Made by a program: the position numbers and the translations under genes. From Agitococcus sp. (GTDB taxonomy: Bacteria > Pseudomonadota > Gammaproteobacteria > Pseudomonadales > Moraxellaceae), in assembly GCA_030646715.1 (NCBI GenBank), contig JAUSLJ010000010.1, forward strand, positions 124,001 to 188,000: a stretch of DNA of 64,000 bases. Reading direction: 5' to 3'. Shown here in pieces: positions 36,044 to 47,199 of this stretch (the stretch's first letter is position 1; every line of letters starts with the position of its first letter). The notes under the pieces are model-generated. The model was not told the DNA's origin. It saw nothing but the letters and a program-made list of their open reading frames with translations, and did not search any database.

Positions 36044-37477
36044 TTACAAATATAAAGCGTTTTGCGCCAGCTCGATGGCAATAGCACCGACTGTTCCTGC
36101 ACCTTGAGTCAATAACACATCATTAGGCTGCAAAATAGTTTTTAACAACGCGGGTAAATCTTCCGTTTTTTCAATAAATATGGGCTCGACTAAACCACGC
36201 GCACGAATACTACGCGCCAAGGTTCTGCCGTCTGCGCCTGCAATCGGTTTCTCACCTGCCGAATACACGTCTAACAACAATAAAACATCGACCTGCGATA
36301 ACACTTGGACAAAATCTTCAAAACAATCGCGGGTTCGGGTATATCTATGTGGTTGAAACATCAACACTAAACGACGATCGGGGAAACTCTGCCGCGCTGC
36401 TTTCAATGTTGCTTCCACTTCACGCGGGTGATGGCCATAATCATCGACCAAACAGACATCGCCCTGCCCTAGAGGGAAGTTTCCGTATTGTTGGAAACGA
36501 CGGCCTACCCCTTGGAATTTTGCTAATGCCACTTGAATGGCTTCATCATGGACGTCTTCATCGGTGGCAATGGCAATCGCCGCTAAAGAATTCAAAACAT
36601 TATGTAAGCCAGGGAGATTCAAGCTAATCGCCAAAGGCTGTTTATGGGGGCGCAACACCGTAAAATGTGTTTGCATACCTTCTTGACGAATATCCACCGC
36701 TCGAATGTCATTTTCGGGCGCAAAACCATAGGTTAAGGTTGGACGGCCAATACGCGGCAATAACTCACGAATCACTTCGTCATCACCACAGACCACAGCT
36801 AAACCATAAAATGGTAAATTATGCAAAAACTCAATAAAGGTATCTTTCAGTTTTTCAAATGAGCCGCCATAGGTGTCCATGTGGTCGGCATCAATATTCG
36901 TCACCACCGCCGCCATCGGTTGTAAATGCAAAAACGAGGCATCGCTCTCGTCTGCTTCGGCAACTAAATAACGACTACCGCCTAATTTGGCATTCACGCC
37001 TGCACTGTTTAGTAAACCACCAATGACAAAAGTAGGGTCGAATCCACCTTCGGCTAAAATAGAAGTCACTAAACTAGTGGTCGTGGTTTTACCATGCGTA
37101 CCCGCAATGGCAATACCATGACGATAACGCATTAATTCACCGAGCATTTCGGCGCGACGCACGATGGGTAAACGCGCCTCACGCGCAGCAACAATCTCAG
37201 GGTTAGTACTATCAATCGCCGTGGAGACGACGACGACATCGGTCTGCGCGACATTTTCTGCGGCATGACCAATAAATACTTGCGCCCCTAATGCCTGCAA
37301 ACGCTCAGTCGTTTTGCCTGCTTTGGCATCGGAACCACTGACTTTATAGCCTTGATTTAGTAGCACTTCGGCAATGCCACACATCCCCGCGCCACCAATA
37401 CCAATAAAGTGAATACGACGAATACGTCGCATTTCAGGTATTTCAATCAGACGACTACGTGAGCTTGGACTAATCAT
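36044..37477 (-). CDS. murC: UDP-N-acetylmuramate--L-alanine ligase
   Basis: Adds L-Ala to UDP-MurNAc, the first Mur ligase step. 477 residues. N-terminal Rossmann-like [20 protein letters not shown]-binding [10 protein letters not shown], a central [14 protein letters not shown] and C-terminal [14 protein letters not shown]. The first 15 residues ([15 protein letters not shown]) extend the family start; a start at Met16 (MRRIRRIH) is possible. It lies 6 bp after murG. Confidence 0.98.
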   Translation of the reverse strand: MISPSSRSRLIEIPEMRRIRRIHFIGIGGAGMCGIAEVLLNQGYKVSGSDAKAGKTTERLQALGAQVFIGHAAENVAQTDVVVVSTAIDSTNPEIVAAREARLPIVRRAEMLGELMRYRHGIAIAGTHGKTTTTSLVTSILAEGGFDPTFVIGGLLNSAGVNAKLGGSRYLVAEADESDASFLHLQPMAAVVTNIDADHMDTYGGSFEKLKDTFIEFLHNLPFYGLAVVCGDDEVIRELLPRIGRPTLTYGFAPENDIRAVDIRQEGMQTHFTVLRPHKQPLAISLNLPGLHNVLNSLAAIAIATDEDVHDEAIQVALAKFQGVGRRFQQYGNFPLGQGDVCLVDDYGHHPREVEATLKAARQSFPDRRLVLMFQPHRYTRTRDCFEDFVQVLSQVDVLLLLDVYSAGEKPIAGADGRTLARSIRARGLVEPIFIEKTEDLPALLKTILQPNDVLLTQGAGTVGAIAIELAQNALYL

Positions 37478-37483
37478 TAGGCA

Positions 37484-38557
37484 TTACTCGCTACGGGTAC
37501 AAAAACTGGCCACCATTGCTGTTGCTTCGGGCTGCGCAAGTTTACGGGCAACAGTTGCCATTTGCAGCAATTTTGGTCGAGATAATAAGGGTTTTAGTGT
37601 TTCCACCAGACTTTCTGGCATGATTGAGCTTTGCGGACACAAAATCGCTGCCTGTTCATCACTTAAATAACGCGCATTAGCGGTTTGATGATCATCAACA
37701 GCAAAGGGATATGGCACTAATACTGAGGCGACACCCGCTGCTGCTAGTTCGCTAACAGTCAAAGCGCCCGAACGACAAATCACTAAATCGGCCCAACCAT
37801 AGGCTTCCGCCATATCAGCAATAAATGGTTGAACATCCGCAGTTAGACCTAAATCGCGATAACGCTGCTGCGTTAATTCCACTTGTTTTTTGCCCGTTTG
37901 ATGGCGAATAACAGGTCGTTGCTCAGCGGGTAATAACGCCAATGCCTGTGGTAGCAACTCATTAAGTGCAACCGCTCCTTGACTGCCACCTAAAATTAAA
38001 ATCTGTAATGCGCCAGTTCTTTGGCTATAACGCTGCTCAGGTTCAGGCAAATTTGCAATGACGGGGCGCACAGGATTACCCGTTGTGGTGACTTTCGGAC
38101 TAGCAGGAAAAGCTTGCGGAAAGGCTTGTAACACCTGTGTCGCTATTTTGGCTAATTGTTTATTAGTAAAACCTGCCACCGCGTTTTGCTCGTGGATGAC
38201 CAATCGCTTACCTAACAAACGCGCCGCAACTCCGCCCGGCCCTGTGACATAACCACCCAAACCAATGACACAATCTGCTTCTACGGCTTTGAGTACACGC
38301 ATGGCTGCAATGACTGCGCCTAGAATTTTAAATGGGGCAAGTAATAACCGCGCTAAACCTTGTCCGCGCACGCCTTTGACATCCAAATACGTAATCGGGA
38401 AATGATTTTGCGGCACAATCGTCGCTTCAATCCCATTGGCTGTGCCTAGCCAATGAATATTTACGCCGCTCGCGGCTAAATGCTGCGCAACCGCCAATGC
38501 AGGAAAAACATGACCGCCTGTGCCACCCGCCATCACAACAACTGATTTAACCGTCAT
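37484..38557 (-). CDS. murG: Lipid II-forming glycosyltransferase MurG
   Basis: Peripheral membrane GT28 enzyme that adds GlcNAc to lipid I. 357 residues. N-terminal glycine-rich VVVMAGGTGGHVFPALAVA, IGLGGYVTGPGGVAA, the donor-binding loop ILGGSQGAVALNELLP and the CRSGALTVSELAAAGVASVLVPYP block. It starts within the ftsW end (ATGA overlap), so it is coupled to ftsW. Confidence 0.98.
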   Translation of the reverse strand: MTVKSVVVMAGGTGGHVFPALAVAQHLAASGVNIHWLGTANGIEATIVPQNHFPITYLDVKGVRGQGLARLLLAPFKILGAVIAAMRVLKAVEADCVIGLGGYVTGPGGVAARLLGKRLVIHEQNAVAGFTNKQLAKIATQVLQAFPQAFPASPKVTTTGNPVRPVIANLPEPEQRYSQRTGALQILILGGSQGAVALNELLPQALALLPAEQRPVIRHQTGKKQVELTQQRYRDLGLTADVQPFIADMAEAYGWADLVICRSGALTVSELAAAGVASVLVPYPFAVDDHQTANARYLSDEQAAILCPQSSIMPESLVETLKPLLSRPKLLQMATVARKLAQPEATAMVASFCTRSE

Positions 38558-39753
38558 TGACGTACTCCTCGCTGTTTGGCTTCGGTAGCTTCACTATCAA
38601 TGCGCAATAAAATACCCAACATGGTAAAAACAACCACCAAACTACTGCCGCCATAACTAATAAATGGCAAGGTCAAACCTTTCGTTGGAAATAAACCCGT
38701 ACAGACAGAAATATTAATAATGGCTTGCATCAAAATTAAAAAAGTCATGCCATAGGCTAAATACGCTTCTTGCAACATTCCAATCGCTTCGGCATTACGA
38801 CCAATACGCACAGCGGATTGCACCAGTAAATAAAACGTGGCCATCAACACCAAAACACCAACCAAGCCGAATTCTTCTGCATAAACTGCAAATACAAAGT
38901 CGGTATGTGCTTCTGGTAAATAAAATAACTTTTGCACACTATGACCCAAACCAACACCAAACCAATCACCGCGACCAAAAGCGATGAGACTTTGTGATAA
39001 CTGATAGTCGGAACCATAAACATCATCCCACGCGTCCCAAAAAGACAATAATCGCTTGACGCGATATTCCGCCGAAAACGCTAAAGCCACTGCTCCACCG
39101 ACCGCACCCGCCGCTAAAATAATAAAGTGTTTAAACGGGGCACCCGCCAAAAACAACATACCTAATAATGACACCATCAATACTAAACTTGCACCAAAGT
39201 CGGGTTCGGTCATTAATAAAGCAACCGCCAAACCGACAACAATCACCGCCCCTTTTAAACCTGCCAAGCCCCTACGCACGGCATCTTGGCGACGTACTAA
39301 ATAGTTAGACATATATAAAACAATGGCAAATTTGGCGATTTCTGAAGGCTGAATGGTTAAACCACCAACACCAAGCCAGCGCGCACTACCATTAATTCGA
39401 CGACCTACATGGGGAATCAGCACCAAAACCAACAACACAAAGGCAATAAATAAAATATGCCAACCCCATCGCTGCCAAAACTGCATCGGAATATTGGCAG
39501 CAATGGTCGCTGCGGTGACACCAATTAATACATAAACCAAATGGCGCGTAAAAAAATAAAAGGGATTATTAAAATCTGCACTGGCGATACCCATCGACGC
39601 AGAAGCCACCATAATCACACCGATACAAGCCAAAATACCTGCGGCTAACATCAATAAGCGGCGAGCCGTCAGTTCTTGTTGCCAATTGGGCACAATCCAA
39701 TGACGCGGAATAGATGGTAAAACGATGTTCGGTTTTTTAAGGGCTAATTTCAT
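38554..39753 (-). CDS. ftsW: Septal SEDS peptidoglycan polymerase FtsW
   Basis: Membrane glycosyltransferase that polymerises lipid II at the septum with FtsI. 399 residues with about ten membrane helices. SEDS signatures: GSARWLGVGGLTIQPSEIAK, LLMTEPDFGASLVLM (with the catalytic-type Asp/Glu), and PFISYGGSSLVVVFTMLGIL near the end. Lies 4 bp after murD and overlaps murG by 4 bp. Confidence 0.98.
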   Translation of the reverse strand: MKLALKKPNIVLPSIPRHWIVPNWQQELTARRLLMLAAGILACIGVIMVASASMGIASADFNNPFYFFTRHLVYVLIGVTAATIAANIPMQFWQRWGWHILFIAFVLLVLVLIPHVGRRINGSARWLGVGGLTIQPSEIAKFAIVLYMSNYLVRRQDAVRRGLAGLKGAVIVVGLAVALLMTEPDFGASLVLMVSLLGMLFLAGAPFKHFIILAAGAVGGAVALAFSAEYRVKRLLSFWDAWDDVYGSDYQLSQSLIAFGRGDWFGVGLGHSVQKLFYLPEAHTDFVFAVYAEEFGLVGVLVLMATFYLLVQSAVRIGRNAEAIGMLQEAYLAYGMTFLILMQAIINISVCTGLFPTKGLTLPFISYGGSSLVVVFTMLGILLRIDSEATEAKQRGVRQ

Positions 39754-39757
39754 CGTT

Positions 39758-41113
39758 TTAACTCGTTACCGTGGCGACGGCGGAGACAAATTGCTGGCCT
39801 CGATCTTCATAATGTTTAAACATATCAAAGCTGGCACACGCAGGAGATAACAACACGGCATCGCCTGCACTGGCTAATGTTTGCGCTTGTTGCACGGCAT
39901 CTATTAAGGTTGATGCATAGATTTTGTTAATATTGGCAGTAATAGCGTCATCAATTTTACTTGCGTCTTCGCCAATCAAAATAACGGCTTTGCCGTATTT
40001 AGCCAACGCAGGTGACAAGGGCGTAAAATCTTGGCCTTTGCCGACACCGCCCGCAATCAAAATAACTTTGCCTGTAATCGCTGCACCTAAACCATCAATG
40101 GCTGCGAGTGTTGCCCCTACATTCGTGCCTTTGGAATCGTTATACCAAGCAACATCTTGGTGTTTGCTCACTAACTGACAACGATGAGGCAAGCCTGTGA
40201 ATTCTTTTAATGTTTGTAACATTACAGGCATGGGAATATGAACCGCTTCGCCCAGAGCCAAAGCAGCCAAGGCATTAGCAATATTGTGCTCACCAAAAAT
40301 GCCCATTTCACTGGCTAACAACAGTTTTTCACGGCCTTTGGCTAAATAACTCTGCCCTGCTTCACGAATCACACCGTAAGTTTTTAAATCAGGCGCATCT
40401 AAACCAAAACTGGTATGGGGTATTGCCTCGGGCAACAAGGGCACAGTCAATGGATCTTGACGATTGGTGATGTAAAATTGACAGTTGCGATAAACCCGAT
40501 GTTTGGCTTGATGATAGGCCTGCATACTCGCGTAACGATCCATGTGATCTTCACTGACATTTAACACAATCGCTGCTGCGGCTTTTAAACTATGGGTTGT
40601 TTCTAATTGAAAGCTCGATAACTCTAAAATATATAATTCTGTTTCAGGATCTAATAACTCTAGAACAGGAGTGCCTAAATTGCCGCCAACACCGACTTTA
40701 ATATGGGCATTTTCAGCCATCAAACCAACTAGCGTCGTCACCGTACTTTTAGCATTTGACCCTGTAATAGCGACAATCGGCTTCGTCGTGGCTCGACAAA
40801 ACAATTCAATATCACCAATCACCGAAATACCCGCATTGACACGCACGGACAACAACTCGGGTTCATTGATTGAGATGCCAGGGCTAGTAATAATTTCTTG
40901 AGCGCGTAATAACAGTGCTTCATCAAGCCGTCCTAAACTAACCTCTACTTCAGGAAATTCCGCATTTAATTCAGCTAAATTAGGGGGAGTCAGGCGAGTA
41001 TCATTGACAGCCACTTGATAACCGAGCGCACGCAAAAAACGGACGCAAGAAAGTCCCGTTTTGCCTAAACCAACCACTACTCGTAAGCCTTCGCGCTGAA
41101 TCACACCCGCCAT
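39758..41113 (-). CDS. murD: UDP-N-acetylmuramoylalanine--D-glutamate ligase
   Basis: Second Mur ligase, adding D-Glu. 451 residues. N-terminal VVVGLGKTGLSCVRFL, P-loop ITGSNAKSTVTTLVG (Ala where most Mur ligases have Gly), NVSEDHMDRY, YNDSKGTNVGAT and LLSPACASFDMFKHYEDRGQ. 45 bp spacer after mraY. Confidence 0.97.
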   Translation of the reverse strand: MAGVIQREGLRVVVGLGKTGLSCVRFLRALGYQVAVNDTRLTPPNLAELNAEFPEVEVSLGRLDEALLLRAQEIITSPGISINEPELLSVRVNAGISVIGDIELFCRATTKPIVAITGSNAKSTVTTLVGLMAENAHIKVGVGGNLGTPVLELLDPETELYILELSSFQLETTHSLKAAAAIVLNVSEDHMDRYASMQAYHQAKHRVYRNCQFYITNRQDPLTVPLLPEAIPHTSFGLDAPDLKTYGVIREAGQSYLAKGREKLLLASEMGIFGEHNIANALAALALGEAVHIPMPVMLQTLKEFTGLPHRCQLVSKHQDVAWYNDSKGTNVGATLAAIDGLGAAITGKVILIAGGVGKGQDFTPLSPALAKYGKAVILIGEDASKIDDAITANINKIYASTLIDAVQQAQTLASAGDAVLLSPACASFDMFKHYEDRGQQFVSAVATVTS

Positions 41114-41158
41114 ATTTGCCTCAACATCATGTTATTTAAGAAGTAAAACTCATCTAAA

Positions 41159-42244
41159 TTAACGAATTTTCAAACTCATTAAACCCAGCAATACCAACAT
41201 GACACTGATAATCCAAAAACGTACGACTACCTGTGTTTCTGGCCAACCTTTTTCTTCAAAGTGATGGTGAATAGGTGCCATTTTGAAAATACGCTTGCCG
41301 TTACGGAGCTTAAAAGAACCGACTTGTAAAATGACGGACACCGTTTCCATGACAAACACGCCGCCCATAATAAACAAAACTATTTCTTGACGAACAATGA
41401 CCGCTATCACCCCTAACATCGCCCCTAAAGACAAGGCACCGACATCACCCATAAACACTTCGGCGGGATAGGCGTTAAACCACAAGAAGCCTAAACCTGC
41501 GCCAATCATCGCACCACAAATGACAATTAACTCGCCACTACCCGCGACATAGGGAATATGCAAATACTCGGCAAATTTAATATTGCCCGACAAATACGCA
41601 AAAATAGCTAACGCCCCAGCCACCATAACCGTGGGCATAATCGCCAAACCGTCCAAACCATCGGTTAAATTCACGGCATTACTGGTCCCGACAATGACAA
41701 AATAGGTTAAAACAATATAAAAAATACCCAACGGCAATACGAGATTCTTGAAAAACGGAAAGATTAAAGTGGTTTCAACAGGGGTTTTTGCTAGCAAATA
41801 CAAGGCAATCGCTGCGGCAAGTCCACCAATAGATTGACCTAAATACTTCCACTTTGCAGGTAAGCCTTTGGGGTCTTTGTAGACAATTTTTAGGTAGTCA
41901 TCTAACCAACCGACAATGCCAAATACCACCATCACACCTAGAACAATCCAAATATAGGCATTACGCAAATCCGCCCATAACAAAGTACTGACACCAATGG
42001 CGGCTAAAATAAGTACCCCACCCATCGTAGGTGTACCAGATTTCACCAAATGGGTTTGTGGGCCATCGGTACGCACAGCTTGACCATATTTAAGCGTCCG
42101 CAGACGCTCAATCATCCACGGGCCAAACCACAAGGCTATACCTAATGCCGTCAAAATACTGAGCATGGCACGTAAAGTTAAATAACTAAAAACGTGAAAA
42201 CCTTTATAATACTGAGCAAGAAAATCGGCTAAAAATAGCAACAT
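41159..42244 (-). CDS. mraY: Phospho-MurNAc-pentapeptide transferase
   Basis: Integral membrane enzyme that makes lipid I on undecaprenyl phosphate. 361 residues, about ten membrane helices. The Mg-binding DDYLKIVY (WLDDYLK) and [10 protein letters not shown] motifs and the late [13 protein letters not shown] histidine motif are present. ATG at 42244 follows AAGGAG; the base-longer frame begins at TTG 42247. Confidence 0.98.
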   Translation of the reverse strand: MLLFLADFLAQYYKGFHVFSYLTLRAMLSILTALGIALWFGPWMIERLRTLKYGQAVRTDGPQTHLVKSGTPTMGGVLILAAIGVSTLLWADLRNAYIWIVLGVMVVFGIVGWLDDYLKIVYKDPKGLPAKWKYLGQSIGGLAAAIALYLLAKTPVETTLIFPFFKNLVLPLGIFYIVLTYFVIVGTSNAVNLTDGLDGLAIMPTVMVAGALAIFAYLSGNIKFAEYLHIPYVAGSGELIVICGAMIGAGLGFLWFNAYPAEVFMGDVGALSLGAMLGVIAVIVRQEIVLFIMGGVFVMETVSVILQVGSFKLRNGKRIFKMAPIHHHFEEKGWPETQVVVRFWIISVMLVLLGLMSLKIR

Positions 42245-42267
42245 CAAAGTTGCTCCTTAATTCATAT

Positions 42268-43608
42268 TTAATTAATTAATGCCTGTACGACGTTTTCCAT
42301 CCGCGCACTGCGTGAACCTTTAATCAGTAACGTGACTTCTTCCTGTGTACACTCTGCCTGCAACGCGGTAATTAATGACGATTGCTCACTGAATATGTGT
42401 GCCGCATCGCCATAACCTTGAGCGGTTGCTTCGCTAAAATTTCCCACACAGTACAACGCATCCAACTGTTTAGCATTGGCATACTCGCCAATTTCTTGAT
42501 GCAAACTGGCAGCATCGTCACCAAGCTCACCCATTGCACCTAAGACCACCACACGCCTTCCTGAACATAAGGCCAATTCATCCATTGCCGCCTTCATTGA
42601 ATTGGGGTTGGCGTTGTAAGTATCATCAATCACCGTTATAGCACCACGACGATGGAGCACCATCCGTCCTGCTGCCGCCTGTGCTTGATTCAAGCCCATT
42701 TGAATCTGTGGCAAAGTCAAACCACACGCCCATGCCAGTGCTGCAGCCGCTAAAGCATTGGCGACGTTATGTTGCCCGATAAGCTGTAGTTGTATAGGTG
42801 TCGATTGTTCGGCAATGTGTAAATTAAATGCCCATGCCCCACCTGCAAGGCGTTTAATATCGCTTGCATAGATACTGGCGTTATTATTTTTTGTCGAAAA
42901 AGTCAGTATTTTGTAATTATCACATAATGTCTTATGATAATCAGCAAACTCATCATCTAAATTAATAATGGCAGTGCCATTCGGCAACAGTCCACTAAAT
43001 ATCTCACCTTTGGCTTTGGCAATACCTTCACGACCACCAAAACCTTCTAAATGTGCAGTACCAATATTATTAATCACCGCCGCATGAGGTTGAACTAAGC
43101 CACAGGTATATCCTATTTCACCTCGATGATTAGCACCCAATTCAAAAACACCATAACGATGATGTTGGTTTAATCTTAATAAGGTCAGTGGCACGCCAAT
43201 TTCATTATTTTTATTACCTAAAGTCGCTAAGGTTTCACCCGCTTGACGAAAAATACTCGCGGTTAATTCTTTCGTGGTGGTTTTACCACTACTTCCTGTA
43301 ATGGCGACTCGTATTAACTCAAATTGTTCACGCCACGCTTTTGCTAATTGGCCTAACGCTAACTGCGTATTAGCAACCACAATTTGAGGAATCGGACTCT
43401 CTTGATTATGCTGAGAAACAATTGCGGCTACTGCGCCACGGTCTTCCGCCGTTTTGACAAAAGCATTGGCATTAAAATTCGCCCCACTCAGGGCGATAAA
43501 AACATCACCAGTCGTAATCGTTCGAGTATCGGTCGAAAACTGTTGTACGTCTAAATCTTCGCCTATTAACAGGCCATTAACTTTGTCGGCAATAGCACTT
43601 AATTTCAT
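42268..43608 (-). CDS. murF: UDP-MurNAc-tripeptide--D-Ala-D-Ala ligase
   Basis: Adds the dipeptide from Ddl to complete UDP-MurNAc-pentapeptide. 446 residues. N-terminal domain with FSTDTRTITTGDVFIALSG, ATP loop ITGSSGKTTTKELTASI, and VIDDTYNANPNSMKAAMD in the C-terminal half. Ends ARMENVVQALIN. 15 bp after murE and 23 bp before the mraY start. Confidence 0.98.
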   Translation of the reverse strand: MKLSAIADKVNGLLIGEDLDVQQFSTDTRTITTGDVFIALSGANFNANAFVKTAEDRGAVAAIVSQHNQESPIPQIVVANTQLALGQLAKAWREQFELIRVAITGSSGKTTTKELTASIFRQAGETLATLGNKNNEIGVPLTLLRLNQHHRYGVFELGANHRGEIGYTCGLVQPHAAVINNIGTAHLEGFGGREGIAKAKGEIFSGLLPNGTAIINLDDEFADYHKTLCDNYKILTFSTKNNNASIYASDIKRLAGGAWAFNLHIAEQSTPIQLQLIGQHNVANALAAAALAWACGLTLPQIQMGLNQAQAAAGRMVLHRRGAITVIDDTYNANPNSMKAAMDELALCSGRRVVVLGAMGELGDDAASLHQEIGEYANAKQLDALYCVGNFSEATAQGYGDAAHIFSEQSSLITALQAECTQEEVTLLIKGSRSARMENVVQALIN

Positions 43609-43623
43609 CTTTATTTCTCGGTA

Positions 43624-45075
43624 TTATTTGGCAAATACGTGCTTAACTATTTCCGCATCATCAAAATGATAACGCACACCATTAATCTCTTGATAATCTT
43701 CGTGACCTTTGCCTGCAATTAATACTAAATCACCTGCTTGCGCATGACTTAGTGCATATTCAATCGCTTGTTGACGGTCGGCACTAATGGTAACTTTTTG
43801 TGGATGAGTAATACCCACCCGAATATCAGCGATAATATTATCTATTTGCTCGGTGCGAGGATTATCGGCGGTAATAATGACTTTATCTGCCAAACGTGTA
43901 GCAATCTCCGCCATTAATGGTCGTTTGCCTTTATCTCTATCGCCACCACAACCAAAAACACACCATAATTGGCTTTGAGTATGTTCACCTAAACTTTGTA
44001 GGACTTTTTCTAAGGCATCAGGGGTATGGGCATAATCCACGACCGCCGTAATTTGGCCATTAGTTAAACACTGCATACGTCCACGTACAGGCTGAACTTG
44101 CGCCAATGCCCGTACAGCATCGTTTAGTGGAATGTTGATACTTAACAGCCCAGCCAATACCGCCAATAAATTACTGACATTAAAACGGCCTAATAATGGG
44201 CTTTTTAACTCGACAACGCCCAATGGCGTTTTAATCGTTAACATTAAACCTTGTAATGAGGGTTCGATGGTTAACGCGACAAAGTCAGCGGTACTGTTTG
44301 CTTGCTGGCTATACGTCCAACAACGAACAGTAGGAGCGACTAAGGCTTGATAAGCGGCACTAACGGCATCGTCAGCATTGAAAATAGCGTTTTTTAACGT
44401 TGGCCATTGAAACAATAGGGCTTTGGCTTGTTGATAGGACGCCATCGAGCCGTGATAATCCAAATGGTCACGCGTTAAATTGGTAAAAATAGCGGTATCA
44501 ATGTCGGTTGCATTGAGGCGACCTTGTTCTAAGCCGTGTGAACTTGCTTCCATCGCCACCATTTGCACCTTGGCATCACGAAAGCCTGCAAGTTTCTTTT
44601 GTAAGGCAATCGCTTCTAGTGTCGTGTGGGAGGACGGTTGGATTTCGCCGACTAAGCCATTCCCCAATGTGCCTAAAACTGCCGATTTAAAACCTAAATA
44701 CTGGCAAGCATGAGCCAACATTTGCGCGCTACTGGTTTTGCCATTGGTGCCCGTTACCGCAATCACAGCAAACGACTTACTCGGCTGATGATAAAAACGA
44801 GCCGATATCTCCCCTAGAAGTGAAGGCAGCTCAGGAATAGCAAGAATTGGGACACCGTTCAGATCCTGCACACTTACCGAGTCTTGGCACAATACTGCAA
44901 CTGCGCCTTGCTCAAGTGCTTGCGGAATAAATTGACGGGCATCATGTCGTAAACCCTGTAGAGCCACAAACACATCGCCTTGCTGTACTTCGCGACTATT
45001 TGCTGTCAACCCTGTGACGGCAATATTTGCATACTCAATCGGTGTCGATGACCACAATTCAGCTAAACGCAACAT
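43624..45075 (-). CDS. murE: UDP-MurNAc-L-Ala-D-Glu--meso-diaminopimelate ligase
   Basis: Third Mur ligase. 483 residues. ATP loop VTGTNGKTSSAQML, VDYAHTPDALEKVL, and the acceptor signature DNPR (TADNPRTEQ), which marks meso-diaminopimelate rather than lysine specificity. This fits Gram-negative peptidoglycan. The ATG overlaps the ftsI stop (TAATG). Confidence 0.98.
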   Translation of the reverse strand: MLRLAELWSSTPIEYANIAVTGLTANSREVQQGDVFVALQGLRHDARQFIPQALEQGAVAVLCQDSVSVQDLNGVPILAIPELPSLLGEISARFYHQPSKSFAVIAVTGTNGKTSSAQMLAHACQYLGFKSAVLGTLGNGLVGEIQPSSHTTLEAIALQKKLAGFRDAKVQMVAMEASSHGLEQGRLNATDIDTAIFTNLTRDHLDYHGSMASYQQAKALLFQWPTLKNAIFNADDAVSAAYQALVAPTVRCWTYSQQANSTADFVALTIEPSLQGLMLTIKTPLGVVELKSPLLGRFNVSNLLAVLAGLLSINIPLNDAVRALAQVQPVRGRMQCLTNGQITAVVDYAHTPDALEKVLQSLGEHTQSQLWCVFGCGGDRDKGKRPLMAEIATRLADKVIITADNPRTEQIDNIIADIRVGITHPQKVTISADRQQAIEYALSHAQAGDLVLIAGKGHEDYQEINGVRYHFDDAEIVKHVFAK

Positions 45076-46898
45076 TAGGTTTCTTCTCCTGTGATAGGAG
45101 CAGCAATAACGGTTTTCACCGTGGGCAACGACGATTTTTTCATCATCACAGGTGCTTCTAAAGGCTTGTCTAAAGGCACATTCATTAACCGTAATGTTTC
45201 ACCCATCACCCGCGAAAAAACAGGCGCAGCGACAGCCCCGCCGTAATAACCCTGATTACGCGTACTTGGCTCGTCAATCACCACCGCCAACGCCACTTTA
45301 GGATGACTGACGGGCGCGAAACCAACAAATAAAGCCATATATTTATTAGCCGAATAACGACCCGCTTCGGGTTTATGCGCTGTACCCGTTTTACCCGCCA
45401 CACGATAGCCCGGAACGGCGGCTCTAACCGCTGTACCATCGGTAGAGACCACTGACTCCATCATTGGAAATAACTGATTAGCGATATGCGCGCTAATGAG
45501 ACGCGAGCCTTCAGGTGGCTTTGTGACTTTGGTAAAGCTAATCGGTAATTGCACGCCATTGTTCGCAATGGTGGCATAGGCACGGATGAGTTGCAGTACG
45601 GTTACCGCAATACCATTTCCATAAGACATGGTAGACAACTCAACAGGATTCCACGCACTGGGTGGCTGCATTAAGCCCCGTGACTCACCCGGAAAACCAC
45701 TCCCAGTCGTCTTTCCAAAACCAAAGCGTTGGAAAAACGTTGGCAGGCCTTCACGCGGCAATGACAAAGCAATTTGTGTGACTCCCACGTTACTCGACTT
45801 AGTAATAATCGTGCCTAAATCAATCACTCCATAGTCTTCATGGTCTCGGACTAAGTGATTAAGCACCTGCATTGTACCTGGATGAGTATTAAATTGACTT
45901 TCGGGGGTATATTTTCCACTTTCCAAAGCCGCAGCAACGGTCAATACTTTCATCGTTGAGCCTGGTTCAAACATATCAATAACAGCACGATTACGTAATT
46001 GTTGCGGATTTAACGTCGTTCGATTATTCGGGTTATAGGTTGGCTGATTGACCATCGCCAATACTTCGCCCGTCTCTACGTCCAATGCCACTAAATAACC
46101 CGCCTTAGCACCACTTTCTGCAACAACTGCCGCCAGCTCACGGTTAGCAATATATTGCACGCGCGCATCAAAGCTTAAATAAATATCTTGTCCCGGTTTG
46201 GCAGGTTGAATCTCGGCAATATCTTTGACTTTATTGCCTTTACGGTCACGAATCACTTGTTTGCGGCCTGCAACACCCTGCAAACGCTCTTCAAACTCTA
46301 ACTCGACGCCTTCTTTGCCTTTATCATCTAAATCGGTAAAGCCAATGACGTGTGCGGTCGCATCACCTTCTGGGTAATAACGGCGATATTCGGTAACCCC
46401 ATAAACCGCGGGGAAGTCTCTATCCAACACGACCTGTGCAATATCAGGCGGTAAATGACGTTTGAGGTATAAAAACTCTTTTTTGGCATTTTTACGAATA
46501 CGCGCACTTAAATCCGCAGGCTCTAAGCCAATAGCCACGGCCAACGCTTCGACATCTAAGATCACAGGCTTTTTCGGTTTTTTTGCACTGAGATTAGGAT
46601 GTGCCAACTCATAAACTTCTTTAGGATTGATCCATAACGAAGTCACAGGCGTACTCACGGCAAGCGGCACACCATTGCGATCCATAATCATGCCACGATG
46701 AGCATTAATGGTTTCGGTACGCAAAACACGGATATCACCTTGTTTTTGCAAAAAATCACGATCAAAAATATGTAAATAAGTGGCTCTACAGGCCATACCA
46801 ATAAACAAAAAAGCCAAGATACTTTGCAAAAAAACGTGCCGACCTGAAAAATCGGCATTTTCAACAAGCTGAAAGAGCTTAGGAAACTTCAGCTTCAT
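45075..46898 (-). CDS. ftsI: Septal peptidoglycan transpeptidase FtsI (PBP3)
   Basis: Divisome class B penicillin-binding protein. 607 residues. N-terminal membrane helix (residues 22-40), pedestal domain with RGMIMDRNGVPLAVST, then the transpeptidase domain. Active-site Ser314 in STMK (FEPGSTMKVLT), SSN in the ITKSSNVGV stretch, and KTGT in AGKTGTAHKPE. The first bases overlap the end of ftsL by 4 bp. Confidence 0.98.
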   Translation of the reverse strand: MKLKFPKLFQLVENADFSGRHVFLQSILAFLFIGMACRATYLHIFDRDFLQKQGDIRVLRTETINAHRGMIMDRNGVPLAVSTPVTSLWINPKEVYELAHPNLSAKKPKKPVILDVEALAVAIGLEPADLSARIRKNAKKEFLYLKRHLPPDIAQVVLDRDFPAVYGVTEYRRYYPEGDATAHVIGFTDLDDKGKEGVELEFEERLQGVAGRKQVIRDRKGNKVKDIAEIQPAKPGQDIYLSFDARVQYIANRELAAVVAESGAKAGYLVALDVETGEVLAMVNQPTYNPNNRTTLNPQQLRNRAVIDMFEPGSTMKVLTVAAALESGKYTPESQFNTHPGTMQVLNHLVRDHEDYGVIDLGTIITKSSNVGVTQIALSLPREGLPTFFQRFGFGKTTGSGFPGESRGLMQPPSAWNPVELSTMSYGNGIAVTVLQLIRAYATIANNGVQLPISFTKVTKPPEGSRLISAHIANQLFPMMESVVSTDGTAVRAAVPGYRVAGKTGTAHKPEAGRYSANKYMALFVGFAPVSHPKVALAVVIDEPSTRNQGYYGGAVAAPVFSRVMGETLRLMNVPLDKPLEAPVMMKKSSLPTVKTVIAAPITGEET

Positions 46899-47197
46899 GG
46901 TTGCACCATCACCACATTTTGCAAAGGTGCAGCTTGCATTTGTAACTCTTCACTAGCGACAAAGCCAACACGACCATACGCGCCCCATGAGTGCTGCTCT
47001 AATAACAATTGTCCCCACTCAATATCGATGGCATTACGCTGCTCGCGCAACTGTTGTAGCTCCTGCATCGCCAAACGATAGTGATGAACACTAAAAGCAA
47101 CACTAATGGCCGAGCCGACCAAAACAATAACAATAGCCATAGCGACAAAAGCACTAAAGCTAGGATGGAAACTTTTTTTCAGTAGTTCTAAAAGCAT
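46895..47197 (-). CDS. ftsL: Cell division protein FtsL
   Basis: 100-residue bitopic protein that forms the FtsQLB complex. Short basic N-terminus, membrane helix (about 14-37), then a periplasmic coiled coil (HHYRLAMQELQQLREQRNAID) and the conserved WGQLLLEQHSWGAYGRV segment. Placed between rsmH and ftsI (3 bp after rsmH). Confidence 0.95.
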   Translation of the reverse strand: MLLELLKKSFHPSFSAFVAMAIVIVLVGSAISVAFSVHHYRLAMQELQQLREQRNAIDIEWGQLLLEQHSWGAYGRVGFVASEELQMQAAPLQNVVMVQP

Positions 47198-47199
47198 TT